A stretch of 64,000 bases of DNA from Streptomyces violaceoruber (lineage in GTDB: Bacteria > Actinomycetota > Actinomycetes > Streptomycetales > Streptomycetaceae), in assembly GCA_000720805.1 (NCBI GenBank), contig JODI01000057.1, positions 43,193-107,192 on the forward strand. The letters run 5' to 3'. Below are positions 8,932 through 17,683 of the stretch, one piece after another. Numbering within the stretch: the first letter of the stretch is position 1; each line of letters starts with the position of its first letter. A program made the translations under genes and the position numbers. The notes beneath the pieces were generated by a model. The model had not been told where the DNA came from and did no database searches. It was given only the letters and a program-made list of their open reading frames with translations.

Positions 8932-9945
8932 TCAGGCTCCTGACAAGCCAAGGAGCGCGTCGGCGTTGCCATGGGCGATCCGCGCCCGATCGGCGGGAGA
9001 AACCGGCAAGTTGTTGAGGAACGCCGTGGCCTCGTCATTGGGGCTGTACGGATAATCGACCGAGAAAAGGATGCGATCCGCACCGAAAGCGGTCAGGGCG
9101 GCAAGGAACGCGGATTGGTCGAAGAAACCACTGGTCGTGATCCACACCTGATCCAAGATGGTCTGCGATACGTCCCGCTTCAGCCCGATTGCCTTTCCCG
9201 GTCCGAACATCGCATCGACGCGCTGGAGCATCATCGGCAGCAGCTCGCCCATATGGCCGATGATCAGCTTCAGATCCGGATTTCGGTCGAGTGCACCCGA
9301 CACGGCCAGGCGCAGAATGTGAAGCCCCGTTTCCGCATGCCAGCCGAAACCGGCATTAGACAAGATGAACGCGGTAAAGTCCGGCAGCCCCTGGAAGTAG
9401 ATGTCGCGCACCACACGTGGCGCGGGTCCGGGATGAATATAGAGGGGGGCGCCGATGGCCTCGGCACGCGACAGGATCGGAGCGAAGCGCGGGTCGTCGA
9501 GGAACAGTCCGTCGGTGGTCCCGTTGATCGAGGCGCCGCGGAAGCCCAATCGGGTCACGCACCGTTCCAGTTCGTCCGCGGCCGCCTCGGGATCCTTCAT
9601 GGGGAGGTGCGCGAACGCCGCGAACCGATCCGGATGCCGTTCGACGACCTGGGCCAGTCGGTCGTTATAGTCGCGCGCAAGGCTCACACCCTCCTCACCG
9701 GCCAGCATCTCGGCGCCCGGGCCCACGGCCGACAGCACCTGCATGGTGATTCCGGCTTCGTCCATCGAGCCGATGCGTTCCTGCCGCGTATCGTCCAGGG
9801 CCCGGTCGAGCGCACTCGGCGCCTCGTCTGCATCAGAGGGCGCCCATCCGGCCGGCACCCATCCGGATGCGGCGACGTCCGCAGCGGAAATCCTCTGCGC
9901 CAGATCAGTGAAAAGGACGTGTTCCTCTAGAGCAACGATTCGCAT
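8932..9945 (-). CDS. Amidohydrolase-family decarboxylase (gamma-resorcylate / 2,3-dihydroxybenzoate decarboxylase type)
   Basis: 337 residues of the ACMSD-related amidohydrolase family. It begins MRIVALEEH; the E-x-H pair (Glu7, His9) replaces the usual HxH and is typical of the resorcylate/dihydroxybenzoate decarboxylases. Further metal ligands are His171 in YIHPG, His231 in IIGHMGE (general base) and Asp297 in FSVDYPY. Such enzymes reversibly decarboxylate hydroxybenzoic acids using Mn or Zn. The start was chosen at 9945 because GGAGAA stands nine bases before it. It is the last gene of a leftward cluster with a tandem-Lrp regulator, an exporter and a molybdenum aldehyde oxidase, which fits processing of an aromatic acid. 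The true substrate is unknown. Confidence 0.8.
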   Translation of the reverse strand: MRIVALEEHVLFTDLAQRISAADVAASGWVPAGWAPSDADEAPSALDRALDDTRQERIGSMDEAGITMQVLSAVGPGAEMLAGEEGVSLARDYNDRLAQVVERHPDRFAAFAHLPMKDPEAAADELERCVTRLGFRGASINGTTDGLFLDDPRFAPILSRAEAIGAPLYIHPGPAPRVVRDIYFQGLPDFTAFILSNAGFGWHAETGLHILRLAVSGALDRNPDLKLIIGHMGELLPMMLQRVDAMFGPGKAIGLKRDVSQTILDQVWITTSGFFDQSAFLAALTAFGADRILFSVDYPYSPNDEATAFLNNLPVSPADRARIAHGNADALLGLSGA

Positions 9946-10004
9946 GATCTTGTTCTCCGTCCAATGGGAATGTGAGTGCGACACAAGGGGGCGGCGCTCG
10001 GCGG

Positions 10005-10978
10005 TCAGCGGCTCGGCTCGTAGGTGAGTTGCTTGACATGCCGCAGGGTCAGGGCGGTTTCCACCACCTGCACTCCGTCGAGGCCGCCGATCTTCTTGCT
10101 GAGGTATGTGTAGAGCTCGCTGGTGCTCGATGTGGCGACGGTGGCGAGGAGATTGGCCTGGCCGGTGGTGGCGCCGGCGAAGCGGACCTCGTGGTGCTCT
10201 GCCAGTTTCCGTCCGGCGGCGTCGAGTGCGGAGGGGGCGACGGTGAGCCAGAGCATCGCGCTGATGCCGTGTCCGAGGGACTCGCGGTCATGCTGCACCT
10301 TGAAGTAGAGGATGCCCGTGGAGCGCAGACGCTCCAGGCGCCGCTTGACAGCCGACTCCGACTGGCCGGTGCTGGTCTGCAATTCACTGAAGGTTGCCCG
10401 GCCGTCGCGCCGCAGCACGGCGAGCAGCGCCTCGTCCTCTCCGCCGAGAGTGATGGGGCGGCTACCGGTTCGCCGTACGGGAGACGCAGTGCCGCCTCCT
10501 GGTCGGGTTCGAGCGCCTGAGTCTTGTCGAGCCAGCCGAGGGGACCGCCGTAGAAGGTGTGCAGCAGGCAGTGGGCGCTGACCGACATGACCTGAGGTGT
10601 GCGTTGCAGGCGGTCGAAGAGAAGTTCGTCGCGATCCTGTCGGCTGCGGGGTTTCATGGCACACAGCACTTCGGTGCCGCCGGAGATGAGATCGACGTGT
10701 GAGGTGTCGGGACGCCGGGCCAGCGCGGTGGCGAGTTGTTCGGCCACGTCGGGAGTGCAGCGCAGCCGGACGATCCAGCTCTGGCGGCCCAGCAGGCTCT
10801 CGTCGGTCATACCGACGATCCTGAGTCCGGCGGTCGTGCGCAGTTTGCGGAAGCGGCGCGCGACGGTCTGGTCGGACACTCCGAGGATCTCGGCGATACG
10901 ACTGAACGGCGCCCGCCCGTCCACCTGGAGCGCGTGCAGCAGCTTCAGATCGAGCGCGTCGGGTGAAGGGGAGTGCAT
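10005..10978 (-). pseudogene. Tandem Lrp/AsnC regulator with a single frameshift
   Basis: The first half (from MHSPSPDALDLKLLHALQVDGR) holds an AsnC helix-turn-helix with LGVSDQTVARRFRKLR and an RAM domain to LPYGEP. The second half, one frame away, has EDEALLAVLRRDGRATFSELQ, a second helix-turn-helix with SESAVKRRLERLRSTG, and a second RAM domain to LTYEPSR. The switch falls at ~10450-10470, where one C seems missing from a GCCGCCCC run (P-I-T-L expected). The two-domain Lrp layout of ~325 residues is common in Streptomyces, so the ancestor was intact. It may be a real null allele or a one-base sequence error. Likely regulator of the adjacent decarboxylase or exporter. Confidence 0.75.
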
Positions 10979-11177
10979 CGATGGCTCCTGCTTCGGCCGG
11001 GTGATGTTCACGTCGTGTCGTACGACAGCGCTGTGTGGCCCGGGACGGGAAGGGTCCGGTCCCTGGCCACTGAGCGGCGCCGTGCCCGTCCCCACGGTCG
11101 GCGCCTGTACCGGCGCGGTGACTCCGCTCCTGAGCCATGCCGGTACGTCTGGTGTCACCTCGGTGCGGGTCCGGGGC

Positions 11178-12818
11178 TCACGAGGGGCGGCTGCCGGTGG
11201 CCGGCAGCGTCTGAGTGCCGGCGGTGGGCATGCCGGGTGTGCGAGGCCCTTGTACGGAGGCCGCAGGGCCGGGTGCCGGTAGGACCGACTGCTGCTGTGG
11301 CCGACGCAGCAGGACGAAGCCCACCACCGCCGCCAGCAGGGTCAGGACGGCCGCGACGACCAGGCAGAGCTGAAGACCGTCGATGAACGCCCGCGACACG
11401 GCGCCGAGGACACGCGGAGTGTCCGCGCCCAGACGAAGCCTGCCGACCGAACGCAGTCCGCCGGCGTCCGCTGCCTCGGTGACACGCCGGATCGTCGCTC
11501 CGCCCAGCCCCGCGTCGGTGAGATGTCCGGGCAGAGCGTCCACAGCCCGAGAGGACAGCAGCGCGCCCAGGACAGCGGGGCCCAGGGCGCCGCCGAGCTG
11601 ACGGAAGGCGTTGTTGGCGGCAGCGGCCATACCGGCCTGGTGGAACGGCACCGAACTGACGGCGGTGGCGGTCATCGGGGTCAGGACGAAGGACACGCCC
11701 AGACCGAGCAGGGCCATCCGCCAGGCCAGTGAACCGAACGAGGTGCCGACGTCGATCGTGGTCAGCGACAGCAGCGCGACCGCCACGACCAGCAGGCCGC
11801 CGGGAATCAGCACCCGAGGAGAGACCCGGTGCACCAGGCGCCCCATGGGGACACCGAGGACAAGCGGCACCATGCACACCATCAGCAGCCGCCAGGCCGA
11901 TTCGAGAGTGCTGAGCTGCTGGACCATGCCGAAGTAGAGGCTCAGGGCGAAGAAGAACCCGATGAGCCCGAGGAAGCTGATCATGGCGATCAGTGAGGTG
12001 GCGGTGAAGGAGGGGCTGCGGAACAGTGTCAGGTCCAGCATCGGGCTGGAGCTGCGCCGCTCCACCCGTATGAAGGCGACCGATGCGGCAACGGCGGTGG
12101 ACAGGGCAAGCATCACCTTGGTGGCGGTGAAGGAGTCGGCGCCGCCCTCGATGATCCCGTAGACCAGAGCGGTGATGGCCAGCGCGGCGGTGATCTGGCC
12201 GGGCCAGTCCAGTCGGCGCGTGCCTGGGGCACGGGAGTCGGTGAGCAGCTTCGTCGAGACGACCAGCGCGAGCAGCGAGGCGGGGACGGGCAGCAGGTAG
12301 AGCCAGCGCCACGCGAAGTGCTCGAGGATCACGCCCGCGATGACGGGGCCGAGTGCGAGGGCGGCCACCAGGGAGGTCGCCCACACGCCGATGAAGTTCC
12401 CGCGCTCGCGCGGATCGGGAACGGCGTGGCTGATCAGGGCCAGAGTCGAGGGCAGCAACGCGGCCGCGCCCAGACCGGCGAAGGCCTGTCCGGCCCAGAC
12501 GACCTCGATCGACTGGGCGCACAGTGCGACCAGGGCACCCAGACCGCTGAAGGCCAGGCCCGCCTGGAAGACCTTCTTACGGCCGTGCACGTCACCGAAG
12601 ACACCCGCGGTGAGGATGAGCGCGGCCATGGGCAGCACGAACGCGACGCTCACCCAGGACAGCTGCGAGGTCGACGTGTCCAGCGCCCGCTGAATGGCGG
12701 GCAGGCTCGCCGAGACGGTGGTCACCGGCAGATAGGCGACGAACACGCCGACGCAGGCCATGACGAGTGTGGGCACCCGCCGCTCCTGCGGCGGGTTCGC
12801 CGTGGTCGTGACGTTCAC
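11178..12818 (-). CDS. DHA2-type MFS drug/metabolite exporter
   Basis: 546 residues with the pattern of 14 membrane helices of the EmrB/QacA family. Motif A after helix 2 reads GVFGDVHGRKKVF, and motif C-like sequences follow in helix 5 (LVAALALGPVIAGVILEHFAWRW). The GTG start is preceded by AAGGAAGGGAG, a strong ribosome site. The C-terminal ~40 residues form a Pro/Thr/Gln-rich cytoplasmic tail. It lies between the tandem Lrp gene and the XdhC-type gene on the same strand. Lrp-type regulators next to DHA2 exporters often respond to the exported compound, so export of an aromatic acid or aldehyde from the neighbouring pathway is a reasonable guess. Confidence 0.87.
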   Translation of the reverse strand: MNVTTTANPPQERRVPTLVMACVGVFVAYLPVTTVSASLPAIQRALDTSTSQLSWVSVAFVLPMAALILTAGVFGDVHGRKKVFQAGLAFSGLGALVALCAQSIEVVWAGQAFAGLGAAALLPSTLALISHAVPDPRERGNFIGVWATSLVAALALGPVIAGVILEHFAWRWLYLLPVPASLLALVVSTKLLTDSRAPGTRRLDWPGQITAALAITALVYGIIEGGADSFTATKVMLALSTAVAASVAFIRVERRSSSPMLDLTLFRSPSFTATSLIAMISFLGLIGFFFALSLYFGMVQQLSTLESAWRLLMVCMVPLVLGVPMGRLVHRVSPRVLIPGGLLVVAVALLSLTTIDVGTSFGSLAWRMALLGLGVSFVLTPMTATAVSSVPFHQAGMAAAANNAFRQLGGALGPAVLGALLSSRAVDALPGHLTDAGLGGATIRRVTEAADAGGLRSVGRLRLGADTPRVLGAVSRAFIDGLQLCLVVAAVLTLLAAVVGFVLLRRPQQQSVLPAPGPAASVQGPRTPGMPTAGTQTLPATGSRPS

Positions 12819-13057
12819 GAAAGACTCCCTTCCTTAGGTGCCAGGCGCCGTGGTCGGCTGGCTTCCGCCGCAACGTTCCGGCTTGCCGGGGAGCCGAGGC
12901 CAGCCACGAGCGCCGGATCCCGGAAATCCGACATCGGGGCCTTCGGTCCGGAGGAAGCCCGACACGGCAGAGAACAACGGCTGGCAGCTCCCGGCGTGCC
13001 CGATGAACTGGCAGAGCCGCGGGTACCGCCGTTCCGGCCGCGCTGCGATGCGGGTCC

Positions 13058-13081
13058 GGGGACGGCGCAGGCGCCGTCCCC
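13058..13081 (-). terminator. Perfect 11-bp hairpin between xdhC-like gene and exporter
   Basis: GGGGACGGCGC and its exact reverse complement are separated by two bases. It lies 67 bases beyond the stop of the XdhC-like gene and 240 bases before the exporter start. No T-tract follows, as is usual in high-GC actinomycetes. It would separate the two transcription units, or act as an attenuator in the exporter leader. Confidence 0.5.
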
Positions 13082-13147
13082 GGCGAGGGCAAAGGTCGTC
13101 ATGATCAGTCCTTGTGTGGGAGGGGCCGTCCCGGAGGGCGTGCCAGG

Positions 13148-14308
13148 TCACGGCGTCACCAGCGGGTTGAGGGCACGATGCACGTCGACTGCCTGGGGAC
13201 CCGGCCGGTGGATCGGGCCCGTGCCCAGGGTCAGGGACAGGCCCGTGCCCTGGTTGGCGTGGGCGATGATCTCCGCGGTGATGGAGACCGCCGTCTCCTC
13301 AGGCGTGCACGCTCCGAGGTCGAGACCGATCGGGGAGCGCAGCCGAGCCAGTCGGTCCTGCGCGACGCCCGCCTCGCGCAGGAGACGCAGGCGTTCGTCG
13401 TGAGTCCGGCGGGATCCCATCGCGCCCACGTAACCGACGGGCAGATCGAGTGCCAGCTGCAGCAGGGGGATGTCGAACTTGGCGTCGTGGGTGAGGACGC
13501 AGACGGCGGTACGGCCGTCCACCTCGGTGCGTTCCAGGTAGCGGTGGGGCCAGTCGACCACGACCTCGTCCGCGTGGGGGAAGCGGGCCGCGGTGGCGAA
13601 TACGGGGCGGGCGTCGCACACGGTGACCCGGTAGCCGAGGAAGCGGCCGGCCTGGCTGAGCGCGGTGGCGAAGTCGACCGCGCCGAAGATCAGCATGCGG
13701 GGGCGGGTCGCGGCCACATGGACGAGGACGGAGAGCCGGTCGGGGCAGGTGTCCGCATCCCCGCCGAGCGAGACGAGCGCGGTGCGTCCCGCCCGCAGCT
13801 TGGCTGTGGCGCGGTCCGCCACCGCCTGGCCTGTCGGCCCTGCGGCCAGCGTCCCGTCGGCGATCCAGCTGTCACCGAGAACGCTCAGGGTGGCGCCGAT
13901 CAGTCCGTCGGAGCCGCCGACGACCTGTGCCACAGCGGCGGGCCGGCCCCCAGCAACCTCGGCGAGGGCCGCGCCGAGATGCGGCCGGGTCGCGGGGGCG
14001 ACGCGCTGGACGAGGACGTCGAGTTCGCCGCCGCAGGTCAGACCGACCGCGAAGGCGTCGTCGTCGGAGTAGCCGAACCAGGCGCGCTGGGGTGGACCCT
14101 GGTCGTGGAGGACCTGTCGGCACAGTTCGTAGACGGCGCCCTCGACGCAGCCGCCGGAGATGCTGCCGACGGCGTTGCCGTCCTCGTCCACCGCCACCGA
14201 CGTACCGACGGGCAGGGGCGCGCTGCCGGTGACGCCGACGACGGTGGCCAGGGCGAAGGGGCGTGCCTCGCGGCACCAGCGGTGCAGTGTGTCCGCGATG
14301 TTCAGCAT
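13148..14308 (-). CDS. XdhC/CoxI-family molybdenum-cofactor maturation protein (PaoD-like)
   Basis: 386 residues starting MLNIADTLHRWCREARPFALATVVGVTGS, the N-terminal XdhC_CoxI domain with GTSVAVDEDGNAVGSISGGCVEGAVYE. A C-terminal Rossmann-type domain holds RMLIFGAVDFATALSQAGRFLGYRV and YVGAMGSRRTHDERL. XdhC-like proteins bind the molybdenum cofactor, help insert the terminal sulphido ligand and deliver it to the apo-enzyme. It is the fourth gene downstream of the three oxidase subunits, as paoD is in the E. coli paoABCD operon. The start at 14308 is chosen by GGAGAACG upstream. A 12-bp hairpin lies in the 200-base gap from the large subunit. Confidence 0.85.
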   Translation of the reverse strand: MLNIADTLHRWCREARPFALATVVGVTGSAPLPVGTSVAVDEDGNAVGSISGGCVEGAVYELCRQVLHDQGPPQRAWFGYSDDDAFAVGLTCGGELDVLVQRVAPATRPHLGAALAEVAGGRPAAVAQVVGGSDGLIGATLSVLGDSWIADGTLAAGPTGQAVADRATAKLRAGRTALVSLGGDADTCPDRLSVLVHVAATRPRMLIFGAVDFATALSQAGRFLGYRVTVCDARPVFATAARFPHADEVVVDWPHRYLERTEVDGRTAVCVLTHDAKFDIPLLQLALDLPVGYVGAMGSRRTHDERLRLLREAGVAQDRLARLRSPIGLDLGACTPEETAVSITAEIIAHANQGTGLSLTLGTGPIHRPGPQAVDVHRALNPLVTP

Positions 14309-14440
14309 GGGTCGTTCTCCGGGTTCGCCGTGGGGAGGGAGGGAGTACGGGAGTGCGGGCGGGTTGCCGCCACGCGCGGACGCTGAGCGCATACGCGGGG
14401 AGACCCTGGTAGGTCCGGCGGTCGGACGGGGGCCGACGTT

Positions 14441-14468
14441 GGTCGGTGCGACGTCGGTCGCACCGACC
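14441..14468 (-). terminator. 12-bp perfect hairpin between large oxidase subunit and XdhC-like gene
   Basis: GGTCGGTGCGAC pairs exactly with GTCGCACCGACC around a 4-base loop. Its position 40 bases after the large-subunit stop suggests a partial terminator or RNA-stability element. That would let the three enzyme subunits be made in excess over the chaperone. There is no T-tract. Confidence 0.45.
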
Positions 14469-14507
14469 AGGCACTCCTGCTCGCAGTGATCCTGACGGGT
14501 TGACGGC

Positions 14508-16682
14508 CTACATCACGTGCTCGATCCGGATGGGCAGCCGGTTCTGTCGCTGTCCGGTGGCGTGAAAGACCGCGTTCGCGACAGCGGCTGCCGCGCCGAT
14601 CATCGTGACCTCGCCGAGGCCCTTCACACCGACGTCGTTGAGGAGCAGATCGGGCTCGTCGATGAAGTCGAAGTCGATCTCCTGTATGTCGGCGTTGACC
14701 ACGAAGGGGTACTCCTCCAGCGTGGTGTTGAGGAATCCGCCGAAGCGCGGGTCGACCTCGCTCGACTCCCGGAGCGCCTGGCTGATACCCCAGGTCACGC
14801 CCCCGCGGACCTGACTGGCCGCGGTGACCGGGCTGGCGACCCGTCCGCAGTCGACCACACAGAGCGCCCTGGGCACACTGATGCGCCGTGTCGTGGCCTC
14901 GATGCGGACCTCGACGAAGTGAGCGACCCAGCTGAAGGCCGTGAAGTCCGGGAAGACCGGACCCGCGGCGGAGAACAGGCCGGCCCGTGAACGGTCCAGC
15001 ATCTCGGGGGGCTGGCCCGGTCCCACGGAGGTCACCTCCACGTCCGTCGCCCCGCCTCCGGTGGCCCGGACCGCGGCTGCCACATCCACGGTCCCGGTGT
15101 CGCCCGCGCCGAGCTGCTTGCGCAGCTCGCGCAGTGCCTTGTGCACCGCGGGCAATGCCGTCGTGGTGCCCCACGCACCGGCGGTGAGATGCTGCGGCGC
15201 GAAGCGCGTGTCACCAACCTGCACGACGACGTCCCGCACGGGAACACCGAGGTCCTCCGCGACCAGGAGAGCGATGGCCGAGCGGATGCCCTGCCCCATC
15301 TCGTGACCGTCGACGCCAACGGTCACCCGGCCATCGACCGCCGCGGACATACGGGCCACGGCCGGAGCGACCAGGACCGGGTGGGCGCCGACAGCGACGC
15401 CAAGGCCCACGAACGATCCGTCAGCGGCACGCATCGACCCCGGCCGCGGATCGCGTTTGTCCCATCCGAACCGCTCCGCACCCCGCGTCAGACACCGCGC
15501 CAGGTGGCGGGAGGAGAAAGGCAGCCCGGTGACCGGGTCCGTGCCGGTGTCGTTGGCCAACCGCAGCTCGACGGGATCCCGGCCGGTGGCGTAGGCCAGT
15601 GCGTCGATCGCCGACTCGAACGCGAAGCTGGCCGGGCCCTCCATCGGAGCCCTCATGAATCCCGGCGTCTGGACATCGGTCTGAACCAGGCGCTGACGTC
15701 CCCCGAAATTGGGTACGCCGTACAGCCTCGACGTCATCTCCGTGAACATGGCGGGGTACAGGTCGTGGCGGGACGTCTGGTGCTCCGCGTCGTGGAGGGC
15801 GGCCAGGAGCCGTCCCGACGGGTCGGCGCCGAGCCGGATGCGGTGACGGCTGACCGGCCGGAAGCTGCCGGCGTGGAACGTCTGCGGGCGCGGAACGACC
15901 AGCTTGACCGGACGCATCAGTCGGCGTGCGGCGAGCGCCAGCGGCCCGATGTGCGGCTGCAGTGCGTTGCGGGAGCCGAAGCCGCCTCCGGTGTAGGGCG
16001 AGATCACTTCGACATCCGCCGGATCGAGGTTCAGCTGCGTGGCAACTCCGTGGCGCAGTGCGCCGGCGTTCTGGGTGCCCTCGTGCACCACGAGCCTGTC
16101 GCCCCGCCATTCCACGACCGAGCTGGTCAGTTCCATCGGGACCTGGTGCTGGGCCGGGTGCAGGTAGGTCTCGTCGATCTGCACCGGGCTCGCTGCGTAT
16201 GCGCTCTCGGCGTCGCCCACCTTGATGTCGGGAAACCAGGGCAGGGCTTCTTCCTGGATGACGGAGGTGGCGCCTTCGTCGTCGAGTCCGACGGCGAACG
16301 GCTCGGTCTCGTAGCGTGCCCGGACGAGTTCCGCCGCCTCGGTTGCGGCGACCAAGGTGTCGGCGACGACCAAGGCGATCGGCTGTCCCCGGTAGGCGAC
16401 GACATCGCTGAGCAGCGGCTGCAGGCTCTGGAAGGAGAAGCCTCCACCCATCAGGAACCCGGGTCCACGCAGTTCGTCCTCGGTGAACCGGGTCAGGACC
16501 AGACGGACTCCGGGGACCGCCTCGGCCGCGGCGGTGTCGATGGCCAGGGTGCGGCCCTTTCCGATCGTGGCCAGGGCGAACATGGCATACGCCAGGTCGT
16601 CCGGGACGCGGTCGGCCCCGTAGCGTGCGGTGCCGGTGACCTTTTCGTGGGCGTCGACGCGGCGCAGGTCTGGGGTCTTCAT
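14508..16682 (-). CDS. Molybdopterin-binding subunit of an aldehyde/xanthine-oxidase-family enzyme (PaoC/YagR-like)
   Basis: 724 residues. The N-terminus MKTPDLRRVDAHEKVTGTARYGAD is the hammerhead domain of the family. Cofactor-binding segments follow: GGGFGSRN, the FMRAPMEGPASFAFESAIDALA stretch, and GHEMGQGIRSA. The catalytic glutamate lies in GVKGLGE near the C-terminus. The short length and missing N-terminal extension match the PaoC/YagR group (about 730 residues). The start ATG overlaps the stop of the FAD subunit by four bases, so translation is coupled. It should hydroxylate aldehydes to carboxylic acids, with water as oxygen source. The substrate range is not determined. Confidence 0.9.
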   Translation of the reverse strand: MKTPDLRRVDAHEKVTGTARYGADRVPDDLAYAMFALATIGKGRTLAIDTAAAEAVPGVRLVLTRFTEDELRGPGFLMGGGFSFQSLQPLLSDVVAYRGQPIALVVADTLVAATEAAELVRARYETEPFAVGLDDEGATSVIQEEALPWFPDIKVGDAESAYAASPVQIDETYLHPAQHQVPMELTSSVVEWRGDRLVVHEGTQNAGALRHGVATQLNLDPADVEVISPYTGGGFGSRNALQPHIGPLALAARRLMRPVKLVVPRPQTFHAGSFRPVSRHRIRLGADPSGRLLAALHDAEHQTSRHDLYPAMFTEMTSRLYGVPNFGGRQRLVQTDVQTPGFMRAPMEGPASFAFESAIDALAYATGRDPVELRLANDTGTDPVTGLPFSSRHLARCLTRGAERFGWDKRDPRPGSMRAADGSFVGLGVAVGAHPVLVAPAVARMSAAVDGRVTVGVDGHEMGQGIRSAIALLVAEDLGVPVRDVVVQVGDTRFAPQHLTAGAWGTTTALPAVHKALRELRKQLGAGDTGTVDVAAAVRATGGGATDVEVTSVGPGQPPEMLDRSRAGLFSAAGPVFPDFTAFSWVAHFVEVRIEATTRRISVPRALCVVDCGRVASPVTAASQVRGGVTWGISQALRESSEVDPRFGGFLNTTLEEYPFVVNADIQEIDFDFIDEPDLLLNDVGVKGLGEVTMIGAAAAVANAVFHATGQRQNRLPIRIEHVM

Positions 16683-17680
16683 CGGGCGGCTCGCTTCCCG
16701 GCGGTGAGCAGTGCGTCGGTGACGGTGCGGATGCCCAGTTCGACCCGGAACGCGCCGGTGCGAGGGGCGCGGGCCTCGTGGAAGGCGACTTCTCCCGCGT
16801 GGCGGGCGGTTTCCCTGGTGAGTCGCTCGCCGATCAGCGAGCGTTCCGCTTCCGTCGCCCGCCAGGGGCGCGTGGCGACCCCTCCCAGACCGATCCGGCA
16901 GTCCGTGACCATTCCTCGTGCGTCCAGCGTCACGGCGGTGGCGGCCGAGGTGAGGGCGAAGGCGTAGGACTCCCGGTCACGGATCTTGTGGTAGGTGGAG
17001 CCGCGACCGGCGGGTGTCGCGGGAACGCGGATCCGCAGGATCAACTCATCGGGGGCCAGGGTGTGTTCGAGCAGGGGGTTGTCTCCCGGTTCGACGTGCA
17101 GGTCGCCGAGCGGCAGCGTCCGCTCGCCGCCTGGGCCGACCACGTCGAGTACGGCGTCGAACGCGATCAGGGCTACGGCCCAGTCGCCCGGGTAGGTGGC
17201 GATGCAGGTGCCACTGGTGCCCAGCAGCGCGTGGGTGCGGTCTAGTCCCTCGAGAGCCGCACAGCCGCTGCCGGGATTCCTCTTGTTGCAGGGGAACTCC
17301 GCTCCGCCGCGGAAGTAGCCGCATCGCGTGCGTTGCAGCAGGTTCCCGCCGACCGTCGCCATGTTGCGCAGTTGCTGGGACGCCGCCCGCCACAGGGATT
17401 CCGACAGCGCCGGATAGTCACGGCGTACGACCGGATGGTCGGCGACCTCGGCCATTTTCACTCCCGCACCGAACGACAGTTCGTCCTCACCCGTGCTGAT
17501 CTCGGTCAGCTCGGCGAGACGGTGAATGTCGATGACGGCCGGCGGCGCCTCGATGCCGAGCTTCATCAGGTCGTACAGGGTCGTGCCACCGGCCAGGATC
17601 TTGGTGCCCGGCTCGGCGGCGGCCAGGGCATCGACGGTCCCGGCGACGCTGTCGGGCACCACATAGGCGAATGAGCGCAC
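16679..17680 (-). CDS. FAD-binding subunit of the molybdenum hydroxylase, with extra [4Fe-4S] site (PaoB/YagS-like)
   Basis: 333 residues of the FAD_binding_5/CO_deh_flav_C type. AGGTTLYDLMK and TVGGNLLQRTRC contact FAD. Cys120, Cys131 and Cys140 (RTRCGYFR, then PCNKRNPGSGC) form the insert known from E. coli PaoB to bind an additional [4Fe-4S] cluster, absent from ordinary xanthine dehydrogenase FAD subunits. The C-terminal domain includes YHKIRDRESYAFALTSAA. It starts 3 bases after the small-subunit stop and overlaps the large subunit by four bases. Electrons would pass from Mo through the Fe-S centres to this FAD. Confidence 0.9.
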   Translation of the reverse strand: MRSFAYVVPDSVAGTVDALAAAEPGTKILAGGTTLYDLMKLGIEAPPAVIDIHRLAELTEISTGEDELSFGAGVKMAEVADHPVVRRDYPALSESLWRAASQQLRNMATVGGNLLQRTRCGYFRGGAEFPCNKRNPGSGCAALEGLDRTHALLGTSGTCIATYPGDWAVALIAFDAVLDVVGPGGERTLPLGDLHVEPGDNPLLEHTLAPDELILRIRVPATPAGRGSTYHKIRDRESYAFALTSAATAVTLDARGMVTDCRIGLGGVATRPWRATEAERSLIGERLTRETARHAGEVAFHEARAPRTGAFRVELGIRTVTDALLTAGKRAAR

Positions 17681-17683
17681 CGT

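Noticed and set aside
10441..10500. Programmed frameshift in the tandem Lrp gene
   Set aside because: There is no slippery heptamer or downstream structure that I could identify; a one-base loss in a C run is simpler.
12815..13102. 95-codon minus-strand frame ending on the exporter start (GTGA overlap)
   Set aside because: It has a fair ribosome site, but the product is a Gly/Ser/Ala/Pro-rich string without structure, and its front is formed by the terminator hairpin.
15141..16967. Long plus-strand open frame opposite the molybdopterin subunit gene
   Set aside because: It is antisense to a well-conserved enzyme, has no family motifs and is rich in Arg/Gly/His as usual for shadow frames in high-GC DNA.
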